This document shows, piece by piece, positions 63,316 through 64,000 of a stretch of DNA of 64,000 nt; position 1 is the stretch's first letter; each line of letters begins with the position of its first letter. The notes beneath the pieces were generated by a model, which made no database searches, was not told where the DNA came from, and saw only the letters and a program-made list of their open reading frames with translations. The position numbers were made by a program, and so were the translations under genes. The stretch is taken from positions 1 through 64,000 of the forward strand of contig JBMNIZ010000015.1 of NCBI GenBank assembly GCA_050951405.1, in the 5' to 3' direction. Origin of the DNA: JBMNIZ01 sp050951405. GTDB taxonomy: Bacteria > Bacillota > DULZ01.

Positions 63316-64000
63316 AATACCTCTTCCAGGGTCCTGATAAAACGCTGGTTTTGCTCCCGGGTACCGATGGTCACCCTGATAAAAGTATCGTGGCCAAAAA
63401 TGTCCCCGGTGCGAATGATCACTCCTCTTTCCAGCATTCTTCGGAAAACTTCCCGGCAATTTGTCTTTAAGTCTACAAAAATAAAGTTAGCCTGGGTCGG
63501 CACATAGGGCAAGCCCAGTTCTTTGAACTTGCCATATAAATATTCCTTCTCCTGGGAATTCATCTGGCGGCTTTTCTGAACATGAGCTTTGTCTCGCAAA
63601 GCAGCCCGGGCGGCAAGCTGGGCAAGAGAGTTCACATTAAAGGGCTCCCGGGCGCGATTAATCCAACTAATTAAATCCTCATGGCCCATGCCATAACCAA
63701 CTCGCAGCCCGGCCAGTCCGTAAATTTTGGAAAAAGTTCGCAACACCAGCACGTTTTTCCAACCAGACTTGACCAGTTCCATCCCGGAAAGGTATTCCGG
63801 ATCATCAACATATTCATAATAAGCCTCATCAAAGACAATCAGGGCTCGATCGGGCAGCTGAGAAAGCATTTTCTTGATCTGATCCCCGGAAATGATGGTC
63901 CCTGTAGGATTATTGGGATTGCAGATAAAAATAAGCTTAGTTCGGGGAGTAACGGCCTCCAACATAGCTTCCGGCTGGTGGCGAAAATCCGCATCCAAAG
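63300..64000 (-). CDS. hisC: histidinol-phosphate aminotransferase, partial (5' end outside window)
   Basis: PLP-dependent class I/II aminotransferase. About 233 C-terminal residues are seen: FICNPNNPTGTIIS, LIVFDEAYYEYV, the PLP lysine in RTFSKIYGLAGLRVGYG, and the arginine segment FIRVTIGTREQNQRFI. These are HisC signatures; use for aromatic amino acids is also known in the family. The N-terminal part lies beyond the right edge. The 3' end overlaps the shared terminator. Confidence 0.92.
   Translation of the reverse strand, partial: LDADFRHQPEAMLEAVTPRTKLIFICNPNNPTGTIISGDQIKKMLSQLPDRALIVFDEAYYEYVDDPEYLSGMELVKSGWKNVLVLRTFSKIYGLAGLRVGYGMGHEDLISWINRAREPFNVNSLAQLAARAALRDKAHVQKSRQMNSQEKEYLYGKFKELGLPYVPTQANFIFVDLKTNCREVFRRMLERGVIIRTGDIFGHDTFIRVTIGTREQNQRFIRTLEEVLKSLR

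Overview
The window comes from a spore-forming, low-to-mid GC Firmicute of the Clostridia/Peptococcales type. The evidence is gene content and order: obgE-spo0B-rpmA-prp-rplU-rng, spoIVFA/spoIVFB, minCDE-mreBCD-mrdA-rodA, a T-box in front of valS, LonA plus LonB, and GerM. No species is assigned.

Layout. 0-31 kb is almost entirely minus strand and housekeeping: proline synthesis (proA, proB), ribosome assembly (yhbY, obgE, L21/Prp/L27, RNase G), an uncharacterised radical-SAM pair, the sigma-K protease module (spoIVFB/FA), the elongasome and Min system, then radC, maf, rex, folC, valS, meaB and engB. 30-40 kb is a proteostasis block (lon, lonB, clpX, clpP, tig) followed by tRNA-Gly. Three insertion sequences interrupt this backbone: IS1182-like at 2.3-4.0 kb, IS1634-like at 32.5-34.5 kb and ISNCY-like at 40.1-41.7 kb. 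Each sits in an intergenic region at or beside an intrinsic terminator, so no host gene is broken. 41.7-45.9 kb is mixed (M20 deacylase, polysaccharide deacetylase, small membrane protein, purC). 45.9-54.9 kb is an accessory catabolic island. 55-64 kb returns to housekeeping genes: sfsA, six tRNAs, yfcE-rdgB-rph, a large cell-wall amidase, gerM, a LytTR regulator and the 3' part of hisC.

The most interesting part is 45.9-54.9 kb. It looks like a complete sulfolactate utilisation regulon. It encodes a tripartite tricarboxylate-type importer (tctC, tctA, tctB), an SlcC-like (S)-sulfolactate dehydrogenase and a ComC-like (R)-sulfolactate dehydrogenase, which together could interconvert the enantiomers through sulfopyruvate. 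It also encodes SuyA/SuyB-like (R)-sulfolactate sulfo-lyase (giving pyruvate and sulfite), a TauE/SafE anion exporter plausibly for sulfite, and a GntR/FCD regulator. Two consensus promoters (TTGACA-17-TATAAT), one for the importer and one for the catabolic genes, carry the same palindrome TGGTATTACCA at the expected +1, in three tandem copies at 14-bp spacing in front of tctC. This supports a single repressor controlling both units.

Sequence quality. Many conserved genes (proB, yhbY, rng, spoIVFA, rodA, minD, mrdA, lonB, tig and all three transposases) carry small frameshifts, often in homopolymers and clustered in a few stretches, while other long genes (valS, lon, clpX and the whole sulfolactate island) are open. 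Assembly or sequencing error is the simplest explanation. The affected genes are annotated over their full inferred span.
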